The notes under the pieces: model-generated
Database searches by the model: none
What the model was told of the DNA's origin: nothing
Seen by the model: the letters and a program-made list of their open reading frames with translations, nothing else
Assembly: GCA_022797535.1 (NCBI GenBank)
Contig: JAAWKU010000001.1
Span: forward strand, 1-64,000
Length of the DNA: 64,000 nucleotides
From: Lachnospiraceae bacterium
Lineage (GTDB): Bacteria; Bacillota; Clostridia; Lachnospirales; Lachnospiraceae
Reading direction: 5' to 3'
Program-made: the position numbers and the translations under genes
Shown: positions 28,003-36,778 of the stretch, in pieces
How the letters are laid out: each line of letters opens with the position of its first letter
Position numbering within the stretch: position 1 is the first letter of the stretch

Positions 28003-29423
28003 ATGAGCAGACCCTTTTCCGGGCGGCCCACCGCCGCCTGACCCTTCTCTGCGCCGGTATTACCGCCGCCATCCTCTGCCTGTTTTCCTGCCTCTACCTC
28101 ATTCTGGCGGAAAGGACGCTGCTGGACAGCCAGTGGAACGCTTTCCGTCAGGATATGGTCAATCTTACCAGCAGCCTGGGGCAACAGGCCGTGATCACCC
28201 ATGTCTATCTCAACAGCCTGGAACAGAACAACGAATATCAGATCTACCTGTGGGACCAGGACGTACCCTTCCGTTTCAACCAGGTTCCCCACCATAACCT
28301 GTCTTTACAAGTCCAGGAACTGCTGTTGTCCTATCTGCCCCGGGAGGACGCGCATTCCCGTCAGGAAATGGCGGATAGCCATAAAAGCAGGACTCTCCCT
28401 ACCGGAGAAATATGCTCGCTCCTGTCATCGGGAGAAAACTGGGCAATGCTGCATCTGAAGGCAGACCAGGGCCGGGACTATCAGGTATACCTGGCCCGTC
28501 TCACCATCGGCCAGCCCTCCGGCCATCAACTGCTGACAGCCGCCGGGAACCCGGGCATCACACTGCTGGTGGCCTCCTCCCGGCAGGGTCTCAACAGACA
28601 GTTCTGGGGCCAAAGACTGCGCTTTCTTCTGATTGATCTGGCCGGCATCCTGCTTTTAACCCTGTTTGCTTATTTTTTCACAGGGAGGATGCTGCGTCCC
28701 CTATTGGAAAGTCACCGCAGACAGACCCGCTTCATTGCGGACGCCTCCCATGAACTGCGCACTCCCCTTGCCGTGATCCGGGCCTGTATGCATGCCAGAC
28801 CCCCTGCCTATGAGCAGACCATAGACCAGGAATGTGCCCACATGGGCCGACTGATCGAGGATCTGCTGACCCTCAGCCGGCTGGAGACGGCCCAGGGCCA
28901 GGGGGATCTGCTGCCCAGCCGGCAGGACGTGGACCTGGATACGCTGCTTTTGAATGTCTATGAACAGATGGAACTGCTGGCAGCCCGGAAAAAGATTCAT
29001 CTGAAACTGCATCTGCCCCAGGATTCCCTGCCTCATGTAAAAGGCGATCCCCACAAACTGCAGCAGCTTCTTGTGATCCTGCTGCAAAATGCCTTAAGCT
29101 ACACCCAGGAAGGCGGCAGAGTGACCCTGGAGGCGGAACTTTCCCGGCGTTCGAAGACCGGAAACGATGCCGGGATAAAAAAGAATGTTTCCACAGTCTA
29201 TATCCGGGTCATGGACAACGGCCCCGGCATTTCGGAAGCAGACAAGCCCCACATCTTTGAGCGTTTCTATCGCGCCCAGCGCTCCCGCACGGACCGCTCC
29301 CACTTCGGGCTGGGACTGTGCATCGCCCAGGAGATCGCTCAGGCCCACGGCGCCTCCCTGACGGTAACGGATACCCAGGGCGGAGGCGCCACCTTTGGCT
29401 TCACACTGCGCCCCCCGTCCTGA
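27999..29423 (+). CDS. Sensor histidine kinase
   Basis: A membrane kinase of 474 residues. Helix 1 (TLLCAGITAAILCLFSCLYLIL, about 15-36) and helix 2 (FLLIDLAGILLLTLFAYFF, about 210-228) enclose an extracytoplasmic sensor domain of about 170 residues. The H box is DASHELRTPLAV (about 250), the N box QLLVILLQNALSY, and the G boxes DNGPGI and GLGLCIA. The start at 27999 overlaps the response regulator stop by four bases and has a CGGAGG site. The cognate regulator is encoded immediately upstream. The ligand is unknown, but the divergent importer suggests a carbohydrate or peptide cue. Confidence 0.92.
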   Translation: MNEQTLFRAAHRRLTLLCAGITAAILCLFSCLYLILAERTLLDSQWNAFRQDMVNLTSSLGQQAVITHVYLNSLEQNNEYQIYLWDQDVPFRFNQVPHHNLSLQVQELLLSYLPREDAHSRQEMADSHKSRTLPTGEICSLLSSGENWAMLHLKADQGRDYQVYLARLTIGQPSGHQLLTAAGNPGITLLVASSRQGLNRQFWGQRLRFLLIDLAGILLLTLFAYFFTGRMLRPLLESHRRQTRFIADASHELRTPLAVIRACMHARPPAYEQTIDQECAHMGRLIEDLLTLSRLETAQGQGDLLPSRQDVDLDTLLLNVYEQMELLAARKKIHLKLHLPQDSLPHVKGDPHKLQQLLVILLQNALSYTQEGGRVTLEAELSRRSKTGNDAGIKKNVSTVYIRVMDNGPGISEADKPHIFERFYRAQRSRTDRSHFGLGLCIAQEIAQAHGASLTVTDTQGGGATFGFTLRPPS

Positions 29424-29433
29424 CAGACCGGGA

Positions 29434-30022
29434 TCACCGCTTCTCGATGATCTGATCAATAAGGCCAAAATCCAGGGCCTCCCTGGCAGACATATAATTG
29501 TCCCGCTCCGTGGCGGCTGCGATCTCCTCCTCCGTCCTTCCCGTGTTCCGGGCCATGATCTGATTCAGTATCCTCTTGCTGCGCTGGATATGATCCGACA
29601 CAATGCGGATATCCGTGGCCTGCCCCTTGACGCCCCCGGCAATGGCGGGCTGGTGGATCATAATCTCCGAATTGGGAAGAGCCATGCGCTTCCCCCTGGT
29701 CCCTCCGCACAGCAAAAAGGCCCCGAAGCTGGCCGCCAGCCCCAGGCAGATGGTGGAGACGTCACATTTGATATACTGCATGGTATCATAGATGGCGAGT
29801 CCTGCCGATATGGAGCCGCCGGGGCTGTTGATATAAAGCCGGATATCCTTTTCCGGATCCTGGGACTCCAAAAACAGCATCTGAGCCACCACCAGGCCTG
29901 CCGAAATCTCACTGACTTCCTCTCCCAGAAAGATAATCCGGTCCGCCAGCAGCCGAGAGTAAATATCATAACTCCGCTCCCCCCCTGCCGGTCTGTTCTA
30001 CCACATAAGGCACCAGACTCAT
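29434..30022 (-). pseudogene. Second ClpP-like peptidase gene, frameshifted in a G7 run
   Basis: The start ATG at 30022 (AGGAGG 11 bases upstream) begins [14 protein letters not shown], then a run of seven G (plus-strand C, 29979-29985) throws the frame into a stop four codons later. Removing one G restores the frame [20 protein letters not shown] and continues to a normal C-terminus at 29434, giving 195 residues. The catalytic Ser ([11 protein letters not shown]), His ([10 protein letters not shown]) and Asp-containing segment (ATERDN) are all intact. The ATG overlaps the stop of the upstream AraC gene (ATGA). Either this is a recent null mutation, a reversible homopolymer switch, or a sequencing error. 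The intact paralogue is at 10406-11017. Confidence 0.85.
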
Positions 30023-30429
30023 GCCGCCAGCCCTCCTTTCCGGAAAAGGCCCGAGGTCAGCACATATTTCATCTGAAGTCTGATCCGTTTCTGCCTGGGA
30101 ATATACTGCCCAGCACGTCTGTATTGCTGGGGCGTACATCCATATTCCTGGTGAAATGCCTGGGTGAATGCCTGCTGAGAACCATAGCCTGCGTCAAAGG
30201 CTATATCCAGGATGGAATACCCGGTCTGAACCAGCTTTCCTGCCGCCTCGCTCAGCCTCCTGCCCTGGATGTATTTGTGCACCGTGATACCCGTTTTTTC
30301 CCGAAAGGCCCTGGCCACATAGTACTTGGAATAGTGCAATTCCTCCGCGATTCCCTCCAGAGACAATTCCTGCCCCAGATGTTCCTCTATATAGGAGAGA
30401 ACCCTTTCCGTCACAGATACGTTATCCAT
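30019..30429 (-). CDS. Stand-alone AraC-type DNA-binding regulator
   Basis: A protein of 136 residues, almost entirely an AraC/XylS double helix-turn-helix domain (LSLEGIAEELHYSKYYVARAFREKTG and ILDIAFDAGYGSQQAFTQAFHQEYG). There is no effector domain, as in MarA/SoxS-type proteins. The C-terminal 35 residues are basic. Its stop codon overlaps the start of the second clpP gene by four bases, so the two were built as a coupled unit. I saw no clear ribosome binding site other than an AGGAT-type sequence ahead of the ATG. Confidence 0.85.
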   Translation of the reverse strand: MDNVSVTERVLSYIEEHLGQELSLEGIAEELHYSKYYVARAFREKTGITVHKYIQGRRLSEAAGKLVQTGYSILDIAFDAGYGSQQAFTQAFHQEYGCTPQQYRRAGQYIPRQKRIRLQMKYVLTSGLFRKGGLAA

Positions 30430-30600
30430 TCATATATCCTCCCGATCAGCGTTCTGCATCCTGTACCCGGCGCCCATTGACAGAGCGGTTTTCAGTCCCC
30501 TGCGCATTATAAGACGCGCCGGGCGCTCAGGGTTCAGATGCCTTTACATACTTCAGGATAACATACTTCCAACCGGTTTGTTTGCATAAAAATTGCCCTT

Positions 30601-31539
30601 TTAGCGTCCGCTGCCCGCAGACGCCAGCGCCCGGGCGATGTCCTCCCGCATATCCAGCACCGCCGCCCGGGAGGCGTCCGCATAGTTCGCCGCGCCATAA
30701 CCGGCGTACTTCTCCTGTTGGTAGGCGGCTATGATACCTCTGGAGGAGTTGATAATAGCTCCCAGGCCGTCCCTGTTGAAGAAATGCACCAGATCCGCGC
30801 CCCTGCCTCCCTGGGCTCCGTAACCAGGCACCAGGATGAACGCCCTGGGCATGATCTGCCGCAGGATCCTGCCCTGCTCCGGGTAAGTGGCTCCCACCAC
30901 CGCGCCCACATAGCTGTAGCTATCGCCCATACATTCCTCTCCCCAGGCCGCCACCTGCTCTCCCACCAGTTCATAGACGGGCCTGCCATCCACCAGCTTG
31001 TCCTGCAGTTCGCCGCTGCTGGGATTGGATGTTTTTACCAGCACAAAGATACCTTTCTTCTCCTCCCGGCATACTTTAATAAAAGGCTTTACACCATCGG
31101 AACCCAGATAGGGATTCACCGTGACAAAGTCCTCGTCAAAGCCGCAGCAGGTATTTTGTCCCACCTGTACCCTGCCCAGATGGCCCACCGCATAGGCTTC
31201 GGAGGTGGAACCGATGTCCCCCCGCTTCACATCTCCGATGACCACCAGCCCTTTTTCCTTGCAGTAATCCACAGTCTTTTTAAACGCAATGACGCCGGGA
31301 ACGCCGAATTGTTCGTACATGGCGATCTGAGGCTTCACCGCCGGGATCAGGTCGCATACGGCGTCCACGATTCCCTTATTGTACTGCCAGATGGCTTCCG
31401 CCGCTCCCTCCAGGGTCTCTCCATGCAAAGCGAATGCCGCCTCCTGGATCTGGGGTGGGATGAATTTCATCATGGGATCCAGTCCCACCACGATGGGGGC
31501 CCCTGTCTGCTGAATCCTGGCTATCAATCTGTTAATCAT
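30601..31539 (-). CDS. pyrF: Orotidine 5'-phosphate decarboxylase, type 2
   Basis: A protein of about 312 residues that catalyses the last step of UMP synthesis. The active-site motif IGDVKRGDIGSTSEAY (about residue 100-115) is diagnostic, together with VGLDP near the N-terminus and LVPGYGAQGG near the phosphate-binding end. This length is typical of the bacterial type 2 enzymes. The start at 31539 (MINRLIARI) follows AGGGAGGAAG; the open frame extends further to 31617 without support. No other pyrimidine gene is next to it in this window. Confidence 0.94.
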   Translation of the reverse strand: MINRLIARIQQTGAPIVVGLDPMMKFIPPQIQEAAFALHGETLEGAAEAIWQYNKGIVDAVCDLIPAVKPQIAMYEQFGVPGVIAFKKTVDYCKEKGLVVIGDVKRGDIGSTSEAYAVGHLGRVQVGQNTCCGFDEDFVTVNPYLGSDGVKPFIKVCREEKKGIFVLVKTSNPSSGELQDKLVDGRPVYELVGEQVAAWGEECMGDSYSYVGAVVGATYPEQGRILRQIMPRAFILVPGYGAQGGRGADLVHFFNRDGLGAIINSSRGIIAAYQQEKYAGYGAANYADASRAAVLDMREDIARALASAGSGR

Positions 31540-31759
31540 GCGCTTACTTCCTCCCTGTCTGTTTGTGGTTGATACACTTATGAAATCCATTTTAGAACAT
31601 CCCACAAATAAAATCAATGATAAAATCCTTTCTTCCCATCCCAGGGGCTATGTGGTACAATGAAGGCATATTTCCGGACATCCTATGGGCCGGAACAGTC
31701 ATATAAAACGCCCGGACCAGTGTGCCTGCACACTTGTCCCGGCAATTAAGGAGGCCGTC

Positions 31760-33793
31760 ATGGACATAAAGGAATTCACCGATCTGCTGGTCACATCCAG
31801 CGAAAATTTTAATCAGGCCAAATTCATCCCCTGGTGGGAGGGGGATCACGAGAACGCCATCTATGCATATGATATACTGCCGGCGGAAACCGTACAGGCA
31901 GGGAATGTCTGCATCGCGGCATGCGGAAAGGAGGAACTGCTCTCACCGGTGGGCAGGCTGGGATTGACCCTGTTCCATCTTCTGGTATGGCACAACTTCT
32001 ACGAAGCGGTGAAAAAACTGCTTTTGAGCGAAGAGACAGCGACAGAGGCAGTCAATCTGCCCGATCACAGGGGTCACGGCCTCACCCCCTTCCTGCTGGC
32101 CTGCTCCCGAGGGAATCTGGCCATGGTCAGACTGTTGCTGGAGCATGGAGCCGATGACAACCACTGCGATGAGAGGGGCATGAACGCCTTACATTTCCTG
32201 GCGTATCCCCGATTTGAGGGATTGGCCGTTGACTTCACCTGCCTGGGGCAGAGCGTGGAACAGCGGAGAGAGATTGCCCGACTGGTCTCCTGTGACGTCA
32301 ATCAGAAGAACAAGAGCGGGCTCACCCCCCTGGAGCAGCTGCTGTCCACCCAGTACAGCTCCGGCTACACCTGGCCGCTGACGGAAATCTTTCTGGAAAA
32401 AGGGGCAAATACCGGATATGTGGACGAGGGCGGCAACACCCTCCTCATGATGGCCAGGAAGAACGGCCACAGCACGGCGGCGCTGCGACTGATGGAGAAA
32501 TGCCCGGAACTGCTGGATGTGCCGGATCAAAACGGGGTAACTCCCCTGCAGCACGCCATTAATTTTCGCAATCATGCCATGTACCACGCCCTGCTGGGCC
32601 ACGGGGCCAGGCCTGTATCGGACAGTTCCATGAACGACTTTCCCTTAAGCCAGGTCACCAGCAATGCGTTCTGCGATGTCTCCGGAGACAGCAGGGACGC
32701 TCTGGCTCTTGCGCTGTACATGACGGAAAAAATGATTCTGCAGATCGACCCGGATGATGATGACGAGATTGGCGAAGTTACAAATATCCTTCACAATGCC
32801 CTGATTTCAGACAAAGAAGCGCATGTGCTGGAAGTCTGTAAAAAAGCGGAAATCGACTTTACCCTTCCCATCCACTACCACGGTGATGTATTCTGCCTGC
32901 GGGACAAATGTCTCCATGCCGCCTATGGCATGGGCGTTATCAGGAAACTGGTACAGCTTGGGGTGGACATGAATCTGGCGGTGATAAAAGAACAGACCCC
33001 GGCCCATATTGTTGCCTCTCTGGACGGAAAAGACGAATCCTTTTTTGAAGAGGCGGCAAAACTTTTCTCCGTGGAATCCATGGAGCAGGCTGACAGCAAC
33101 GGGAAGGCGGCCCTCCATCTCGCTGCGGAAAGAGGCCATACGGCCATGCTGCAGGTCATGATAGAAAAGGGCGTGAACGTCAATCTCACCCAGGACGCCC
33201 CGGGAGATGCCGGAGCCACGGCTCTTCACTGCGCCTGTGCCTTCGGCCATATAGACGCGGTGAAACTGCTCATGGACGCCGGGGCGGATGACACCCTGAA
33301 AAATCTGAAGGGCGAGACCCCGGCCCACTATGCCGTGATGAAGAAAAAATACGGCGGAGACTTAGAACCGGGCCAGAGGGCCGGGCTCCTGAGAGCGCTG
33401 AGGAACCTGGATCTGCCCCGGGAAGACGGAAAAACACCTCTTCTGCTGCTGCACGGAATTTATGGCTCCCAGGAACTTCTGCCCCTGTTTGTGGAGATGG
33501 GCGTGGATGTAAACCAGGCGGACAACCGGGGCATGACTTACCTGATGCAGAATACAGACAAGGATATGGCTAAGATTCTGCTCCGGGCCGGCGCCGATGT
33601 AAACCTGGCGGACAACCAGGGGAATACGGCGCTGCATTATGCCTTGGAAAATGGATCCCCAGGGGATGCCCGCTACCTGATCAAAAAAGGCGCCGATTAC
33701 AACCGGCCCAACAACCAGGGCGTGACCCCAGTACAGATCGCCGTGGAAAAAGGATTTGACACGGTATTGGAACTTATGACGGACATAAAATAA
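31760..33793 (+). CDS. Ankyrin-repeat protein
   Basis: A protein of 677 residues made largely of ankyrin repeats (for example GLTPFLLACSRGNLAMVRLLLEHGAD, TALHCACAFGHIDAVKLLMDAGAD, GNTALHYALENGSPGDARYLIKKGAD). About 10-12 repeats are present in two blocks: residues about 90-300 and about 385-675. The segment between (about 300-385) lacks repeats and is acidic. There is no signal peptide or membrane helix, so it is probably cytoplasmic. The start at 31760 follows AAGGAGG. It stands alone between a pyrF gene and a terminator. The function is unknown; ankyrin repeats bind proteins. Confidence 0.88.
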   Translation: MDIKEFTDLLVTSSENFNQAKFIPWWEGDHENAIYAYDILPAETVQAGNVCIAACGKEELLSPVGRLGLTLFHLLVWHNFYEAVKKLLLSEETATEAVNLPDHRGHGLTPFLLACSRGNLAMVRLLLEHGADDNHCDERGMNALHFLAYPRFEGLAVDFTCLGQSVEQRREIARLVSCDVNQKNKSGLTPLEQLLSTQYSSGYTWPLTEIFLEKGANTGYVDEGGNTLLMMARKNGHSTAALRLMEKCPELLDVPDQNGVTPLQHAINFRNHAMYHALLGHGARPVSDSSMNDFPLSQVTSNAFCDVSGDSRDALALALYMTEKMILQIDPDDDDEIGEVTNILHNALISDKEAHVLEVCKKAEIDFTLPIHYHGDVFCLRDKCLHAAYGMGVIRKLVQLGVDMNLAVIKEQTPAHIVASLDGKDESFFEEAAKLFSVESMEQADSNGKAALHLAAERGHTAMLQVMIEKGVNVNLTQDAPGDAGATALHCACAFGHIDAVKLLMDAGADDTLKNLKGETPAHYAVMKKKYGGDLEPGQRAGLLRALRNLDLPREDGKTPLLLLHGIYGSQELLPLFVEMGVDVNQADNRGMTYLMQNTDKDMAKILLRAGADVNLADNQGNTALHYALENGSPGDARYLIKKGADYNRPNNQGVTPVQIAVEKGFDTVLELMTDIK

Positions 33794-33794
33794 G

Positions 33795-33854
33795 CCGTAA
33801 AAAGAATACCGGACAGACGCATAAAAGCGTTTGCACGGTATTCTTTTTACGGTC
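33795..33854 (+). terminator. Long-stem terminator after the ankyrin gene
   Basis: CCGTAAAAAGAATACCG and CGGTATTCTTTTTACGG form a perfect 17-bp stem with a loop of about 23 nt just after the stop codon. Its symmetry allows termination from both sides. Confidence 0.75.
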
Positions 33855-33935
33855 CTATTCAGCGGGCAAAATCCCCCCTTCCGTCAGGCAGTCAGAAACT
33901 AATGTGTGTATCTGGAATGGAGGGGAATCTGCTCC

Positions 33936-34523
33936 CTATTTTTTAGGACGCTTTTCATACTTCCCGCTTTTTCCCGTAACGCTCTCCCGGCTTTTCCGGG
34001 CATTGGAATCCATAATGACGCCCATACACAGGCTGAAAACCATCCCCAGTGCAAAGCCTAACCACACATTATTTAATACGATTCCCAGGATCATTCCCAC
34101 TACGATCCCCACTACAAGATAAACGCCTGTCCATACCGTTTTCTGCTTGACAATGGAATAGGTCTCCACATTCCCTTCATTGCCGCGAAATACAAACCCC
34201 GCCTTTTGAACCGCGTTTACGCCCTTATCATTTTCATGTTCCACCCAGGATATAACCTCATATACATTCCTGTGCAGAAATGCCCAGTTTACCATCATCT
34301 TGATCACTTCCGTACCCAGGCCCCGGTTTCTGTATTTTGGCGCAAGTTCCACCTGCAGAGGCACGGTTCCAAGAAGTTTCTCCCCGGAAAAGGAGGCCGT
34401 TCCAATCTGCTCTTTCTCTCCCTTCCGGAAGGCAATAATCCAGTCGGACTCCCACAGATCTTCCACATTCGATGGTGTAATCGTTATGATATCGGATTTC
34501 AGCCAAAAATCATTTTTCTTCAT
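33936..34523 (-). CDS. GNAT-family acetyltransferase with C-terminal membrane anchor
   Basis: A protein of about 195 residues. The first 130 form a GNAT fold, with the acetyl-CoA loop ELAPKYRNRGLGTEVIKMMV and EHENDKGVNAVQKAGF. Two hydrophobic helices follow (VYLVVGIVVGMILGIV and VWLGFALGMVFSLCMGVIM, about 137-175), then a basic tail (KSGKYEKRPKK). A membrane anchor is unusual for this family. It lies 103 bases downstream of the broken deacetylase on the same strand, so it may be linked to cell-wall modification. The start at 34523 has AAAGGAGG about 12 bases upstream. Confidence 0.78.
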   Translation of the reverse strand: MKKNDFWLKSDIITITPSNVEDLWESDWIIAFRKGEKEQIGTASFSGEKLLGTVPLQVELAPKYRNRGLGTEVIKMMVNWAFLHRNVYEVISWVEHENDKGVNAVQKAGFVFRGNEGNVETYSIVKQKTVWTGVYLVVGIVVGMILGIVLNNVWLGFALGMVFSLCMGVIMDSNARKSRESVTGKSGKYEKRPKK

Positions 34524-34626
34524 TTCGCCTTCGTACCTCCTTTTTCTATTCCTATTATAACCCAATGTGCCGCGCATGGGAAGGTACATTTCCATTCTTC
34601 TCAATCGGTTCTCAATCAGTTTTCAA

Positions 34627-35073
34627 TCAGTCAAACAAAATCTCCTCCACCGTCACAAAGGTATAGCCTTGTTCCAGCAATTCGTCCACCGCTTTCAAGG
34701 CCGCCTCCACGGAAGTATCATAGTAGTCGTGCAGCAGAATGATATCGTTCTCCTCCACCTTGCCCACAATCTTCTCCGTAATCCGGTCCACATTGCTGGA
34801 ACACCAGTCCAGGGGATCCACCGTCCATAACACAGGAAACATATTTAATTCCTGTTCAAAGCTCTTGTCCCAGGAACCGTAGGGCGGACGGACATAGACC
34901 ACCTCCTGACCAGTGATCCCCTCCAGGATCTCATTGGTCCTGATCAGTTCTTCCTTAAAAACCTCCCTGTTGCTCTTCCGAAGCTGCATATGGCTGTAGG
35001 TGTGGTTGCCGATCAGGTGTCCCTCTTCCTGCATGCGCCTTATGATGTCCGGGTGCAGTTCGGCATGTTCCCC
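34627..35073 (-). pseudogene. Polysaccharide deacetylase, C-terminal part (gene interrupted by element 1)
   Basis: The NodB-domain motifs present here are NHTYSH (metal-binding His pair), RPPYGSW, DPLDW and LLHD, in correct order to the natural end at 34627. The conserved first motif with the catalytic Asp pair is missing and is found at 60507-60590. The frame breaks at the GGGGA sequence on the minus strand at 35069-35073, where element 1 begins. Joining this segment to the fragment at 60507 gives FFVTG followed by EHAELHPD without any change of frame. The enzyme would de-N-acetylate peptidoglycan or another surface polysaccharide. Confidence 0.9.
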
Positions 35074-35215
35074 CTCCGATGTCAATATACTGTTTATAAG
35101 TTTTTTTTAAGAAAACCTTATTTTCCGGCTTTCTCTCTCCCTCAAACCATACCTTGAGTTATTATACTGCCACAAAAACTCTTCACTGGTGTTACTATAT
35201 TGTAAAATCTATTTT

Positions 35216-36778
35216 TTAAAAATACCTCCAGTCGATCTCAATATGCTGCTCGTCCTTTACCGCAATACTTCGGATAAATTTCTGCACGGTCTCCCGAGTC
35301 AGTTCGGCCGCCCCGCAATAAGCCAGCAACTCTGCAAAATCCTGCTTCTTGGAAAGCTCCGCCTCCACACGGTCCATATCCTTTTCCATTTCCAACAACA
35401 ATGCTTCTGTTTCCTTTTCTCGTGCACGGATTCTGCTTATGCTGTCCTGATACGCCACGGCTGTATTGCTGCCTTCATCCGTCCTTTTTCCGGCTACATA
35501 CCGCTCATAGCTTTCCAGTCTTTCCATCTGTAATGCCTTCTGCTGGGATTGCACGGACATTCTCTTCACTTTCAGTTCCTCCCTGTGCCGTTTCAGATCC
35601 TCTTCCCTTTCCCTCCAGATTTTGTCCCGATCCAACAGCACATTCATCTTCTGCTGTAATTCATACAATACAAATTGCTCCAGAAACATTGTGTTTGCCT
35701 TTTTGACACAGTTTGTTTCAGGTTTTACATACAGGTCAGGACAAGAGAAATAGGGATTCAAGCCCTTGCAGAACCGCAGGTTTTTCCCGCAGCATCCACA
35801 TATCAGTTTCCCGGTCAAGGGATGCTTTTCTCCCGTCCCCTGGGCTTTGCCGCCGGTATGCCTCCTCTGTATTTCCTCAAACAACGCCCTGCTGATAATC
35901 GGAGCGTGATGATTATAGTAAATCTTCCAGTCCTCCTTGGCTCTGATATGGCCCCCGGCATTCCCATCCTTATAATATTTTCCGTACACCATGTCACCCA
36001 CATACACCCTGTTCGTAAGAATGTGGCAGATCACAGAGCCGCGCCATAGAAATCCGGTCCCTTTGGGTTTTCGGCAGCTCCTTCCCTTTGCAGTCTCAAA
36101 TTCAATGGGTGTTTTTACCCCTTCCGTATTAAAGGTTCTCGCAATCTGCACAGAAGTCATTCCAGCCAGCGCCATATCGAAAATGCGTCTGACCACTTCC
36201 GCTTCATCCTTTTCAATCAGAAGCCTATGCTTGTCATTGGGGTCCTTTTCATATCCAAACGGACAGTATGTACTTATATAGTTACCTTTTTCCCTTCTGA
36301 CTGCAAGGGCGGATTTCACCTTCACGGACAGATCCCTGCTATAAAGATCATACAGAAGATTTCTGAAAGAAACATCTATATCCCCTACCCGCCCATCCCC
36401 CTCCATGCTGTCATACTGATCGTTCACGGAAATAAACCTGACCCCCATAAAAGGGAATATCTGCTCAATATAAGAACCCATTTCAATGTAATCCCTGGAA
36501 AATCGGGAAAAATCCTTGACGATGATACAGTCAAGCGCCGATTGCTTTACCAAATCCAGCATTTTCGTGACCCCCGGCCTGTTGAAATTCGTCCCGGAAT
36601 AACCGTCATCCAGAAATTCCATCAGCCTGTAATAATCAAAATGCGTCTCCACAAAATGACGAAGCAACGCACGCTGCATTTTAATGCTGTTGCTCTCATC
36701 TTGAAAACCATTCTCCCCAGCCTTTTCATCTTCTTTGGACAAACGCACATAGAGGGCAATTCTAAGCTGTTCACCCAA
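35216..36778 (-). CDS. Large serine recombinase (gene nearest the element 1 left end)
   Basis: A protein of about 520 residues. The resolvase catalytic domain begins IALYVRLSKED, where the Ser is the nucleophile, with GYSGTNFNRPG and IIVKDFSRFSRDYIEMG. The recombinase domain (about 170-280) is followed by a zinc ribbon (CGCCGKNLRF and YFSCPD) and a coiled-coil tail. I favour the TTG start at 36778, eight bases after GGGAGG; a GTG at 36787 is an alternative. The start overlaps the stop of the upstream recombinase by 8 bases. It reads toward the left end of the element. The closest relative in this window is the recombinase at 60755-62320. Confidence 0.9.
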   Translation of the reverse strand: MGEQLRIALYVRLSKEDEKAGENGFQDESNSIKMQRALLRHFVETHFDYYRLMEFLDDGYSGTNFNRPGVTKMLDLVKQSALDCIIVKDFSRFSRDYIEMGSYIEQIFPFMGVRFISVNDQYDSMEGDGRVGDIDVSFRNLLYDLYSRDLSVKVKSALAVRREKGNYISTYCPFGYEKDPNDKHRLLIEKDEAEVVRRIFDMALAGMTSVQIARTFNTEGVKTPIEFETAKGRSCRKPKGTGFLWRGSVICHILTNRVYVGDMVYGKYYKDGNAGGHIRAKEDWKIYYNHHAPIISRALFEEIQRRHTGGKAQGTGEKHPLTGKLICGCCGKNLRFCKGLNPYFSCPDLYVKPETNCVKKANTMFLEQFVLYELQQKMNVLLDRDKIWREREEDLKRHREELKVKRMSVQSQQKALQMERLESYERYVAGKRTDEGSNTAVAYQDSISRIRAREKETEALLLEMEKDMDRVEAELSKKQDFAELLAYCGAAELTRETVQKFIRSIAVKDEQHIEIDWRYF

